In this document: positions 1-8,500 of the stretch, in pieces | Layout: each line of letters opens with the position of its first letter | Position numbering within the stretch: the stretch's first letter is position 1 | Assembly: GCF_003591655.1 (NCBI RefSeq) | Contig: NZ_QVRA01000033.1 | Span: 1-35,458, forward strand | Direction of reading: 5' to 3' | DNA length: 35,458 nt | Source: Sphingobium terrigena | Lineage (GTDB): Bacteria > Pseudomonadota > Alphaproteobacteria > Sphingomonadales > Sphingomonadaceae | The notes under the pieces: model-generated | Databases searched by the model: none | What the model saw: the letters and a program-made list of their open reading frames with translations, nothing else | What the model was told of the DNA's origin: nothing | Made by a program: the position numbers and the translations under genes

Positions 1-1358
1 ACGCCGCCGATGACATCGACATGTTCGCCGATCGAGATCTGGTCCTGCACATAGAAGGCCGTGGCGTCGGCATTTGTCCGGATAGACCGGTAGCCGGTGT
101 TGGCGGTGGTGCGCAGCGTGACTAGCGGCACCGTGATTTGGTCAGCCAATGCCACAAAGACGCGCCGCCCTCCATTGACGATATCACCACTTCCGAAAAA
201 GCCATTGATCCGCTGGTTGCGCGTGCGCTGATCGCTATATTCGAAGCCGGCGAGCAGCACGTGGCGGACGGGGCCGGTGGTGACGGTCCAGACGAGATCG
301 TTCTGGTTGAGCAGGTTCTTGCGCGTCGTGGGATCGCTATATGCCTCGAGGCCGACGCTCTGGACGGCGTCGCGCGGGGTGGCCGGGGTTACCGCAAAGG
401 CGTTCCGATAGAGCTTGTCATAATCTCCGTAGAGGACCCGACTGGTTACGGTCAGGTTGTCGCTAAACCGATGCTCGATGCGCCCGCTCAGGACCTTAGC
501 CTCGAAATCGCTGACGTTGAATCCCGGCACACCAAAAAAGGTATCGCGAAAACCGGCAAGGGGGCGTGACGGGCTCGTCAGAGAGCCTTGCGTAGCCGAG
601 GGAACGCCTCGATCGATCGTGCGCTTGTCATTGTTGTATTCGAAGCCCAGGTCGATCCGTGTGGTGCCGCCTAGCGATACGGCAAAGGTCGGATTGATCG
701 CGAGCCGGCGTCCGTCGTAGAAGTCCCGGTTGCTGTTGAACTCCTCATAGACGGCGTTCAGTCGAGCCGAGGCGGACTGGCTGATCGGTTGGTTGATGTC
801 GGTGTCGATATACCATGCGCCATATGTATCCGCCGAACCGCTGCTACTGATGAAGGCGTTGGCACCGGGGCGCTTGGTGACGCGGTTGACGATCCCACCC
901 CCACCACCGCGCCCGAAGATCATTGCGTTGGGACCTTTCAGGACCTCGATCCGCTCTGCGTTGTAGAGGCCGCGGTAATATTGCACGTCGTCACGCAGGC
1001 CATCGACAAAGAAGTCCGCGGTGCTGTTGTTGCCGCGCAGAATGATCTGATCGCGGTGACCCTCACCCTGAGATATCACCGCGCCGGGGACATAGCGAAG
1101 CACGTCGGCGATCGAGCGCATAGCTTGATCGTCAATCTGCGCCTCGGTGATGATCGATGCCGCCTGTGGAACGTCCTTGAGACTGGTCGGAGTGCGGGTG
1201 GCGGTGCTGGTCGCATCGACCTGGTAGCCGTCCCGGACGCCGGTGACGATGATTGTTTGGCGGGCATCCGTCGTCGGGGGAGCTGGCTGATCCTGGGCCG
1301 CTGCGGGCACGGCCATTAATCCAAGGCCTAACGCGCCGCTCAATGTACTTTTTTTCAT
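1..1358 (-). CDS. TonB-dependent siderophore receptor, N-terminal part (3' end beyond the left edge)
   Basis: Outer-membrane receptor that would import ferric siderophores using TonB energy. The reading frame is open from the ATG at 1358 to the window edge, about 452 residues. It starts with a signal peptide (MKKSTLSGALGLGLMAVPAAAQ). A plug domain follows, with the phrases RQTIIVTGVRDGY, DVPQAASIITEAQI, IADVLRYVPG, IILRGNNSTADFFVDGLRDD, RIEVLKGPNAMIFGRGGGGIVNRVTK, and then the first beta-barrel strands. These phrases are typical of FhuA/Fiu-type siderophore receptors. The missing part should be the rest of the barrel. A Fur-like dyad lies just upstream. The siderophore cannot be named. The gene is separated from the copper genes by insertion-sequence debris, so it is probably not part of their regulon. 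Confidence 0.9.
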   Translation of the reverse strand, partial: MKKSTLSGALGLGLMAVPAAAQDQPAPPTTDARQTIIVTGVRDGYQVDATSTATRTPTSLKDVPQAASIITEAQIDDQAMRSIADVLRYVPGAVISQGEGHRDQIILRGNNSTADFFVDGLRDDVQYYRGLYNAERIEVLKGPNAMIFGRGGGGGIVNRVTKRPGANAFISSSGSADTYGAWYIDTDINQPISQSASARLNAVYEEFNSNRDFYDGRRLAINPTFAVSLGGTTRIDLGFEYNNDKRTIDRGVPSATQGSLTSPSRPLAGFRDTFFGVPGFNVSDFEAKVLSGRIEHRFSDNLTVTSRVLYGDYDKLYRNAFAVTPATPRDAVQSVGLEAYSDPTTRKNLLNQNDLVWTVTTGPVRHVLLAGFEYSDQRTRNQRINGFFGSGDIVNGGRRVFVALADQITVPLVTLRTTANTGYRSIRTNADATAFYVQDQISIGEHVDVIGG

Positions 1359-1368
1359 TTCACCCCCC

Positions 1369-1385
1369 TTGCGAATCGTTCTCAA
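1369..1385 (-). promoter_or_regulatory. Putative Fur operator upstream of the TonB receptor
   Basis: The plus strand reads TTGCGAATCGTTCTCAA, an imperfect dyad (TTGCGAA, 3-nt centre, TTCTCAA; 6 of 7 positions match). It resembles iron-box sequences of the GAATNATTCTCA type seen before proteobacterial siderophore receptors. It lies 10 bp before the receptor ATG and downstream of an AT-rich TATATTATAG stretch (minus strand, near 1400-1410) that could be the -10 element. Bound Fur there would block transcription. The call is pattern recognition only. Confidence 0.5.
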
Positions 1386-1407
1386 TGTGTGCGCCGCCCT
1401 ATAATAT

Positions 1408-1456
1408 ATGCAACTGCTTCGCAATAGTAATGCGTACTCGAAAGTTGCAGTTGCAT
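1408..1456. repeat. Inverted repeat ATGCAACTGC / GCAGTTGCAT in the receptor promoter region
   Basis: The arms at 1408-1417 and 1447-1456 are exact reverse complements of 10 bp, with centres 39 bp apart. A further partial copy (AGTTGCA) precedes the right arm. The left arm overlaps the likely receptor core promoter. The spacing of nearly four helical turns would suit a looping or cooperative dimeric regulator. No regulator is encoded next to it. Confidence 0.4.
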
Positions 1457-1458
1457 TT

Positions 1459-1860
1459 CAAGGAAACACCGACACTCCAAAAGAAACTCGCGACGACGAG
1501 CTATTCCTTTCTGCCATCGGCACCCTAGCAAAAGGGCAGCGTGGAAAACAGCTACGGTCGCATACGGCGCTTCCTGCCGTCTGAGAGACCTCTGTGGTTG
1601 CCGCCCGTGAGGCAAGAAGTTTCTGAACCGGTGAACAGGTGATCGAGCGCGGTCTTCTGTCAGGCCTTTGATTGCAGCGTTTTCCAGAAGACGCTGGCCG
1701 GTATGGTGATCCGCGGATCAGGTCCAAATCTGATTCACGAGCTCGAAGCTCGGGACTCTTAACTGGTTTTCCTGATCCAGATCTGTTCGATCATTTTGCC
1801 CATTCGGGTCGTCGCCTTCTCACTCCCCCTTGCCAGCTGGGGCCTTGCGCAGCCTTTCTA
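1459..1860. other. Stretch without a supported gene, between the receptor promoter and the IS110-type transposase
   Basis: Short frames overlap here on both strands, but none shows a recognisable domain, a signal peptide or a good ribosome-binding site. The part next to 1861 lies just downstream of the IS110-type coding end and probably includes the non-coding right end of that element. GATCCGCGGATC near 1709-1720 is a 12-bp palindrome of unknown meaning. Confidence 0.4.
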
Positions 1861-2961
1861 TCAGGCGGCGATTGCCGTTGCCGGGGTTCGATAATCTTCC
1901 TGTTTCGTCAACATCGCCCAGATCATCCGGGCCATCTTGTTGGCCAAGGCGATTGCCACCAGCATCCGTGGCTTGCGCGCCAGCATGCGGGCTAGCCACG
2001 GTGTTTCTGGGATCGATTTTCGGCCCATCCAGTTCAATCGCGACATTGCGCCCATGATAAGCAGCTGCCGAATGTCGCTTTGCCCAGCCTTGGAGACACG
2101 GCCATGACGTGTCTTGCCTCCGCTCGAATGCTGTTTCGGCACCAATCCCAGCCAAGCGGTGAAGTCCCTGCCGCATTTGAAGCTCTCCATTGGCGGGGCA
2201 AACGCTTCGACCGCCAAAGCCGGCATCGGCCCCACTCCGGGCATGGTCTGTAGCCTTCGGGCCATGTCTGCTTGTCCTGCCAGGTCCTTGATCCGGCGGT
2301 CGCTTGTCGCAATCCGCACGGTCATTGCTTCGATCTGCTCCAGCAAATCGCGGCATTCAATCCGGGCAATCTCAGGCAGATCACTGTTGGACTCGGTGAT
2401 GATCGCGGCGATCCGGGGCAAATTATTGACGCCTTGCGGCACCACATGACCGAGCTCGTAAAGAAAAGCGCGCAGCATGTTGACCAGTTCGGTGCGCTGT
2501 TGAACTAGCCGGGTCAGTTCGGATCCTGCCACACCCCGCCGCCGCAGCCTCGGACTGCTTTCCCTCACGGTTTTCAACGCCCGGTCGATCGTCGCTGCGC
2601 TCATCTGCAACAACTTCGCCTTGATCGCAGGTTCCAGGTCAAGATGGCCATGGCCTTCCATGGCCTCAATCAGGATCGGTATGAGTGGCCGCAACCGCTT
2701 ACCGCAGAGGCGGTCGCTCGCTTCCCACAATAGGATCAGCGCGGTTCGCACCGCCTCGGTATAAATCCTGCGCTCGGGACGCGCCGTCTGCCGCGACGGC
2801 GCCTTCCCTCGCAAAATCCGCATCGCATGCTTGCGGTGCAATCCTGTGACTGCGACGAACTCGTCGAGAACCTTGCCCTTGCTCGTTCGATCAGCCGCGC
2901 GATACCGCTCGCCAACCGCTTCAACCAATTCTCTCCGCGTCGCCATGCTCACCTTCCTCAT
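1861..2961 (-). pseudogene. Chimeric transposase: ISNCY-type N-terminus fused in frame to IS110-type C-terminus
   Basis: The 366-residue frame joins two unrelated transposase families. Residues 1 to about 145 (TRRELVEAVGERYR, LDEFVAVTGLHRKHAMRIL, KAKLLQMSAATIDRAL) match the N-terminal DNA-binding region of ISNCY-type transposases, which normally continue into a DDE domain. From about residue 152 (TRLVQQRTELVNMLRAFLYE) the sequence is the C-terminal part of an IS110-family protein: MPGVGPMPALAVEAFAPP, GRDFTAWLGLVPKQHSSGGK, RQLLIMGAMSRLNWM, WLARMLARKPRMLVAIALAN. The IS110 N-terminal DEDD RuvC-like domain is absent, and so is the ISNCY DDE domain. No catalytic domain is complete, so it should not transpose. 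It probably arose by insertion of one element into another followed by deletion. Translation would start at the Met at 2961 or the Met at 2946. Confidence 0.8.
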
Positions 2962-2995
2962 CGTTTACTCCCTGCCACCGTCGGGAGCATTTTAG

Positions 2996-3310
2996 ATGAG
3001 GCAACTGGACAACAATCGGGAGCAATTCAGGCGAGGCAATGCGCTGGCTGTTCAGTTCGTCACGCTTCTTGGCGGCAAGGACGTATCCGCGCTCGATAAA
3101 TGGCTCGAACAGGCAACTGACAGTGAACTTAGCAGCTTTGCGGGCGGCATCACACGGGACATTGATGCAGTCAGGGGCGGGATCACGACCCGTTGGACGA
3201 CGAGCCCGGTCGAAGGTCAGATCAGTAGAGTCAAAGCCATAAAGCGGCAGATGTACGGACGAGCAAACTACCAACTCCTGCGACAGCGAGTGTTGCTGGC
3301 CGCCTGATCA
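2996..3310 (+). pseudogene. ISL3-family transposase, C-terminal fragment
   Basis: About 103 residues of the C-terminal catalytic region of an ISL3-type transposase remain. The most telling part is the end: TTRWTTSPVEGQISRVKAIK followed by RQMYGRANYQLLRQRVLLAA. The family is normally several hundred residues long, so most of the N-terminus and the DDE core is lost. The fragment abuts the ISNCY-type element at about 2985-2996. The downstream segment at about 3345-3365 (ACTGCACCAAAGATGCGGAA) may be the original right end of the element. It is not expected to be functional. Confidence 0.75.
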
Positions 3311-3421
3311 TCGATCAGGCCTCCAAAGGCTTCCTCGAGCAGACTGCACCAAAGATGCGGAAGAACCCCTGATCGTCGCGCAACACAAATTTGACGAACT
3401 TCTGAATCGGGCTCTGAAACG

Positions 3422-3517
3422 GACCTGGCGTTGCTATTGGATAGGGAAATCCAGGCCGTTGCTGATCGCTTCAACGGTACACCTCACAAGCCCCTGAACT
3501 ATCGCCGCAGCAAATAG
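3422..3517 (+). pseudogene. Short transposase C-terminal remnant, possibly IS30-like
   Basis: The frame ending at the TAG at 3515-3517 reads DLALLLDREIQAVADRFNG then TPHKPLNYRRSK. This resembles the C-terminal helix and RPRK-type tail of IS30-like transposases. The frame is closed by a stop further upstream, so only about 31 residues remain. It lies between the ISL3 and IS3 debris and overlaps the 3' end of the IS3 remnant. The family call is tentative. Confidence 0.3.
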
Positions 3518-4163
3518 GGGTAATTCTTGTGTCCGGGCGCTGGCCCTTCGACAAGTTTGTCTGTGGAAAATGGTGTATTCACGAGGTGCCTGAGCGGGGT
3601 GGCCACCCCGCTCAGGCGGCGGATGTGAAGCCGTTCGACAGGCTGACGACCGATCGCAATGCCCTCCTGCCGGAGAAGATCGCGCAGCATCCGACCGCCG
3701 GCGAATGGGAACTCCATATGCAGCTCGTCGATCCGCCGCATGATGGCCAGATCGTTAGCCGACACCGGCTTGGGCAGGTAATAAATGCGGCCGCGACTGA
3801 TCTCCAGCTCCCGGGCCTGCCGTCCTAACGGCAAAGCGTGCGAACGATCGATCATCGCTTTGTGCTCGGCAATAGTCCCGCCTTCCCGAGCCCCTGACAA
3901 AAAATTGTTCACCAGCGTCAGTTCGCCAATCTTGGCGTGGAGCGTCTTCAGGTCAATCGTCGACTCCATCTCCTCGCTCCGCGTCTCACTGCCAAATACA
4001 CCGGCAGCCCCTTCCAGAAGCTGACCACGCCACTGCGTGATCTGATTAGGGTGAACGTCAAACTGCTGCGCCAGTTCAGGCAGCGTCTTTCGCCCTTAAC
4101 GGCGGCCAATGCCACCTTTGCCTTGAAAGCTGGGCTGTGCTTCTGGCGGGGTCGTTTGCTCAT
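3499..4163 (-). pseudogene. IS3-family transposase (orfA-orfB), frameshifted and truncated
   Basis: The element starts with ATG at 4163 (MSKRPRQKHSPAFKAKVALA, a typical IS3 OrfA helix-turn-helix start). After AAVKGE the frame breaks. The family continuation (KTLPELAQQFDVHPNQITQW, then GQLLEGAAGVFG) is found one frame away, consistent with loss of one A in an A run near 4092-4096. The second part runs from MESTIDLKTLHAKIGELTL into the OrfB start (MIDRSHALPLGRQARELEIS, MRRIDELHMEFPFAGGRMLR). After VERLHIRR about 20 residues differ from the family, around a 30-bp palindrome. The family sequence then returns at PAPGHKNYPYLLR and stops. The whole DDE domain is missing, so the element is dead. Confidence 0.8.
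3588..3617. repeat. 30-bp perfect palindrome inside the IS3 remnant
   Basis: The half-site GCCTGAGCGGGGTGG (3588-3602) is followed directly by its exact reverse complement (3603-3617), with no spacer. It lies where the IS3 OrfB remnant departs from its family. It can extrude as a cruciform or form a very stable hairpin in RNA from either strand. Confidence 0.8.
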
Positions 4164-4225
4164 CTCTACTCCTGTCACGCGGCCCCCATGGCCGCCAGGC
4201 AGAAAATCCACTTATCGCACTGTGC

Positions 4226-4406
4226 AGTTTTGTTCGGCCACCTCTATCCGATCAAAATGGCCTTTTCCAAACTCAAGGCAATCCTGCGCAAGGCTGCCGC
4301 ACGAACTGTTGCCGACCTGTGGGATGCGATCCGCGACGTCCTGCCGCGCTTCACCCCAATGGAATGCGCCAACTACTTCTCTACCGCCGGATATGAACAA
4401 GAGTGA
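4226..4406 (+). pseudogene. IS630-family transposase, C-terminal fragment
   Basis: In the frame ending at the TGA at 4404-4406, the protein reads YPIKMAFSKLKAILRKAAAR followed by TVADLWDAIRDVLPRF and TPMECANYFSTAGY. This is the conserved C-terminus of IS630-type DDE transposases, normally NPIEMxFxKLK...F...EC.NYF..AGY. The Asp and Glu of the active site lie upstream and are missing; the usual DLNPIE is degraded to HLYPIK. It directly adjoins the IS3 start region. The sequence just after the stop (GGATTCTGCTCTA) may be the original right end. Confidence 0.75.
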
Positions 4407-4454
4407 TCGGATTCTGCTCTAGCGCTGTTCGCGAGGCGACTGAGCGCCCAATGT

Positions 4455-5036
4455 CTAGACTGCTCTCCCCTGAGCAAATATTCCGGCGGGCGTCTCGACG
4501 GCACCGCTGGGCGTAGGGCTGAATGGAAACGTTCTCCAGCGGCGCACCATTAGCCTCAACAAATTTGCAAGGTTTGACGACAACGATACCGCATCTGTTC
4601 CCAACGCGAACATGGCTCCAACGATCAAATTATGGGCGAGCCAAAATGGAGCCCCCACGAGGAACAGACCCTTCATACGCGTCGTCGATGTCTGCAAGCG
4701 GGCCAGACTACCCAGCGAACTGCCGGTCAACGCCAGCGCGGATGGTATTCCGTGCCATGTTATGACCGATAGGAAGGACAACACAATGAGGCTGGCCCCA
4801 TAGAGTCGCACGACGACATAGCGGTCACGCACCGATGCCGAGACGAGGAGTTGCGCGCAAGAAATGAGGCATGCCACCGCCGCAGTGGGCGATCCCAACA
4901 TTAAAAAATACACCGCAAACGCGGCAGCACCCACGCTCTGAATTTTTACGACTGTCCTGTAGTCGCTGAAGAACGGCCAGATAATGACGCAAAAAAGCGC
5001 CACGCAACCGAAGGCGGTGGCAATCACGACTGCCAC
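4455..5036 (-). CDS. YgjV-like small multi-pass membrane protein
   Basis: A 193-residue hydrophobic protein with about five or six predicted membrane helices. The pattern of FFSDYRTVVKIQSVGAAAF, AVYFLMLGSPTAAVACLISC and APFWLAHNLIVGAMFA matches the YgjV family, whose biochemical role is not known. In that family an early FK(D)R..L.-type segment is followed by a GAPTAA-type helix, as here. The only usable start in this frame is GTG at 5036, with a weak purine-rich stretch (GGAAGA) about 10 nt upstream. A stop lies 13 codons further upstream. It is downstream of cusF on the same strand, separated by about 117 bp. The polar C-terminal tail after VRRWRTF is unusual and could be a readthrough extension created by the adjacent IS630 debris. 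Confidence 0.6.
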   Translation of the reverse strand: MAVVIATAFGCVALFCVIIWPFFSDYRTVVKIQSVGAAAFAVYFLMLGSPTAAVACLISCAQLLVSASVRDRYVVVRLYGASLIVLSFLSVITWHGIPSALALTGSSLGSLARLQTSTTRMKGLFLVGAPFWLAHNLIVGAMFALGTDAVSLSSNLANLLRLMVRRWRTFPFSPTPSGAVETPAGIFAQGRAV

Positions 5037-5152
5037 CGCTCGGTTCTTCCAATTTTGATCTGCGTTTCGCGCTCAACCTGTGATTTTCTCATGGCTGAAG
5101 CGTGAAGGAACGAGGTTAATTAGCCTTTAATGGGCCTTATAAAATCCCCTGC

Positions 5153-5545
5153 TTAAGGCTTCTTTTGGATCGCTGTTACCTCACCGGCGCTGCCCACAAG
5201 CGTGACATCAAAATCGACCTTGTCGCCCACCTTCGCCGCGTCGGATATCGCAGGCGCGGCCTTGAACGCCATGGTCATTGCCGGCCAGTTGGCTTCCGGG
5301 ATCGGGCCATGGTCGAGCGTGATCGTGCCAGCGGTCTTGTCGATCGCGGTGACCGTGCCATGACCCTTGGCCATGATCGGCGCAGTGGCAGCTGGTGCCA
5401 TCGCCATATTGCCCATGTCACCGCTCATGGCGGCGGCGGGCGCCGCCTGGTTGGTCTCGGCCGCAACCGGCGTTTCCGCTTTCTTACCGCACGCAGCGGT
5501 CAAGGCGGCGAGGCCGAGGGCAATAGTCAGTCGTGCATGCTTCAT
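5153..5545 (-). CDS. cusF: CusF-type periplasmic Cu(I)/Ag(I)-binding lipoprotein
   Basis: A 130-residue exported protein that would bind Cu(I)/Ag(I) in the periplasm and hand it to the CusCBA pump. The N-terminus has a lipoprotein signal with lipobox LTAAC (Cys19), then an Ala/Met-rich linker. The C-terminal half is the CusF beta-barrel: H79, W87, M90 and M92 in DHGPIPEANWPAMTMAF keep the H-x7-W-x2-M-x-M spacing of the CusF metal site. The start at 5545 is chosen because AAGGAGA precedes it at good spacing and overlaps the cusA stop; the Met at 5560 is an alternative without such a site. It lies 11 bp downstream of cusA and is almost certainly in the same operon. Confidence 0.9.
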   Translation of the reverse strand: MKHARLTIALGLAALTAACGKKAETPVAAETNQAAPAAAMSGDMGNMAMAPAATAPIMAKGHGTVTAIDKTAGTITLDHGPIPEANWPAMTMAFKAAPAISDAAKVGDKVDFDVTLVGSAGEVTAIQKKP

Positions 5546-5556
5546 GGTCTTCTCCT

Positions 5557-8500
5557 TCATGAAATAAGAGGTTGAGGTGTGGGCTTGCTCTTCGGCCGCC
5601 GGAGCAGAAGATAGGCCGCAGGAAGTACGAACATGGACAGGAGCGGCGCGGTGAGCATGCCGCCGATCATCGGCGCGGCGATCCGGCTCATCACTTCCGA
5701 GCCCGCGCCAGATCCCAATAGGATCGGCAGCAGGCCGGCGAGGATAACCGCGACCGTCATCGCCTTAGGCCGGACGCGGAGCAGCGCACCTTCGCGCACC
5801 GCAGCCTCGACCTGAGTAGCATCGGGACCGGCGCCGCGTTCTTCCAGTGCGTTCTTGAGGTAGATCAGCATCACCACGCCGAACTCGGCCGAAACGCCGG
5901 CGAGCGCGATAAACCCGACGCCGGTCGCGACCGATTGGTTGAAACCTAGCAAATAGAGAATCCAGATGCCCCCTGTGAGCGCGAACGGCAGCGTGCCCAT
6001 GATCAGCGCGGCTTCATCGAACCGGCCGAAGATCATGTAGAGCAGCACAAAGATGATCAGCAGCGTTGCAGGCACAACCAGCTTCAGCTTGTCGACCGCA
6101 CGCTCGAGATATTCGAACTGGCCGGAATAGGCGATGCTGACGCCCGGCGAGAGCTTGACCTGCTTCGCCACCGCGCGCTGGAGATCGCCGACGACGGAGG
6201 CGAGATCGCGCCCGCGAACATCGACATAGACCCAGGTGGAGGGGCGCGCATTTTCGGTCTTGAGCATCGGCGGCCCTTCAGCGATCGATATGTTCGCGAC
6301 CGTGCCGAGCGTGATCTGCTGCCCCGATGGCGTCAGGACCGGGAGCGTGCGGAGGCCTTCCAGGCTGTCGCGCACCTCGCGCGGGTAGCGCACGCTGATC
6401 GGGTAGCGGGCTAGGCCTTCGACCGTTTCGCCAATCGTCTCGCCCCCGATCGCACCCGAAACGATCGCCTGCACATCGGTGATGTTGAGCCCGAACCTGG
6501 CGGCGGAAGCCCGATCGATGTCGACATCGACATAGCGCCCACCGGTCAGCCGCTCGGCCAGCGCCGAACTGACGCCGGGCACGGTCTTCGCCACCGTCTC
6601 GACATCATGGGCGATCCGGTCGAGCTGGACGAGATCGGACCCCGACACCTTGACCCCGATCGGGCTCTTTATGCCGGTCGCCAGCATATCGATGCGGTTG
6701 CGGATTGGCGGAACCCAGACATTGGCGAGGCCGGGGAGTTTCACCGTACGATCCAGTTCTTCAACAAGCTTGTCGGGTGTCATCCCCGCCCGCCATTGGT
6801 CGCGGGGTTTGAACTGAATGGTCGTCTCGAACATCTCCAGCGGCGCCGGATCGGTGGCGGTCTCGGCGCGTCCGGCTTTGCCGAATACGCTCTCGACTTC
6901 GGGCACGGTCTTGATCAACCGGTCGGTCTGCTGGAGCAGTTGCGACGCTTTCGCCGCCGACAACCCGGGCAGTGCTGACGGCATGTAAAGCAGGTCGCCT
7001 TCGTCCATATTGGGCATGAACTCACCGCCGAGGTGGGTGAGCGGCCAGGCCGTGGTCGCGAACACCAGAGCCGCGATAAGCAGTACCGTCTTGGGCCGCC
7101 GCATCGTCCAGTCGATTGCGGGCCGGTAGATGTTGGTGAGCCAGCGGTTGACCGGGTTGGATTGCTCGGGCGGGATCTTCCCGCGGATCAGCAGACCCAT
7201 CAGGATCGGCACCAAGGTCACCGATAGGATCGCCGCCGACGCCATCGCGTAGGTCTTGGTGAAAGCGAGCGGCGCGAACAGCCGCCCTTCCTGTCCTTCG
7301 AGTGTAAACACGGGAATGAAGGAGAGCGTGATGATCAGCAGGCTGAAGAACAGGGCGGGGCCAACCTCTGCGGCGGCTTCGGTGATGACAATCCAGCGCA
7401 TCTCGCCCTCGAGATGCTTGCCCGGATGATCCTGTTCCCAGTGCTCGATCTTCTTGTGGGCATTCTCGATCATGACGACGGCCGCATCGACCATCGCGCC
7501 GATCGCGATGGCGATGCCGCCCAAGGACATGATGTTGGCATTCACCCCCTGGAAGCGCATCACGACGAACGCCGCCAGCACCCCCAGCGGAAGAGTGAGG
7601 ATCGCGACCAGCGCTGAACGGACGTGCCAGAGGAACAGGCCGCAGACGATGGCGACGACGATGAACTCTTCGACCAGCTTGTGGGTGAGATTCTCGACTG
7701 CGCGATCAATGAGCTGCGAACGATCGTAGACCGTCACCACCTCGACGCCGGGTGGCAGGCTCTTTTTCAGTTCGGTGAGCTTGTCCTTGACTCCGGCGAT
7801 CGTTTCGCGCGCGTTCTTGCCCGAACGCAGGATCACCACGCCACCGGCGACCTCGCCTTCGCCGTTCAGCTCGGCGATGCCGCGTCGCATCTCCGGGCCG
7901 ATCTGGATGGTGGCGACATCGCCCAACCGCACGGGCACGCCACCGGCGCCGGTCCTGAGCGGAATCGCCCGGAAATCGTCGAGCGTCTTCAGATAGCCCG
8001 AGGCGCGAACCATATATTCGGCTTCGGCCATCTCCAGCACCGAGCCGCCCGCTTCCTGATTGGCTTGGCTGATCGCCTGGACCGCTTGCTGATGGGTGAT
8101 CCCATAAGCGGCCAGCTTCACCGGATCGAGCAGCACCTGATACTGCTTGACCATGCCGCCCATGCTGGCCACCTCAGCGACGCCGGTCACGGTCTTCAGC
8201 TCGTAGCGCAGGAACCAGTCCTGAATCCCGCGGAGCTGCGACAGGTCGTGGCGGGCGGTGCGGTCGACCAGCGCATATTCATAGACCCAGCCAACCCCGG
8301 TGGCGTCCGGTCCCAGCGCGCTGCGGGCGCTTGCCGGCAGCCGCCCCTGCACCTGATTGAGATATTCCAGCACGCGGCTCCGGGCCCAGTAGAGATCTGT
8401 GCCGTCCTCGAAGATCACATAGACGAAGCTGTCGCCGAAGAAGGAATAGCCGCGCACCGTCTTCGCGCCGGGAACCGACAACATGGTCGTGGTCAGCGGA

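Noticed and set aside
138..720. Two overlapping plus-strand frames at the left edge
   Set aside because: They are shadows of the TonB receptor on the other strand, whose translation has a signal peptide and clear plug motifs. The plus-strand products have none.
3588..3617. Reading the palindrome as an intrinsic terminator
   Set aside because: No T run follows on either strand, and it lies inside transposase sequence and not after a gene.
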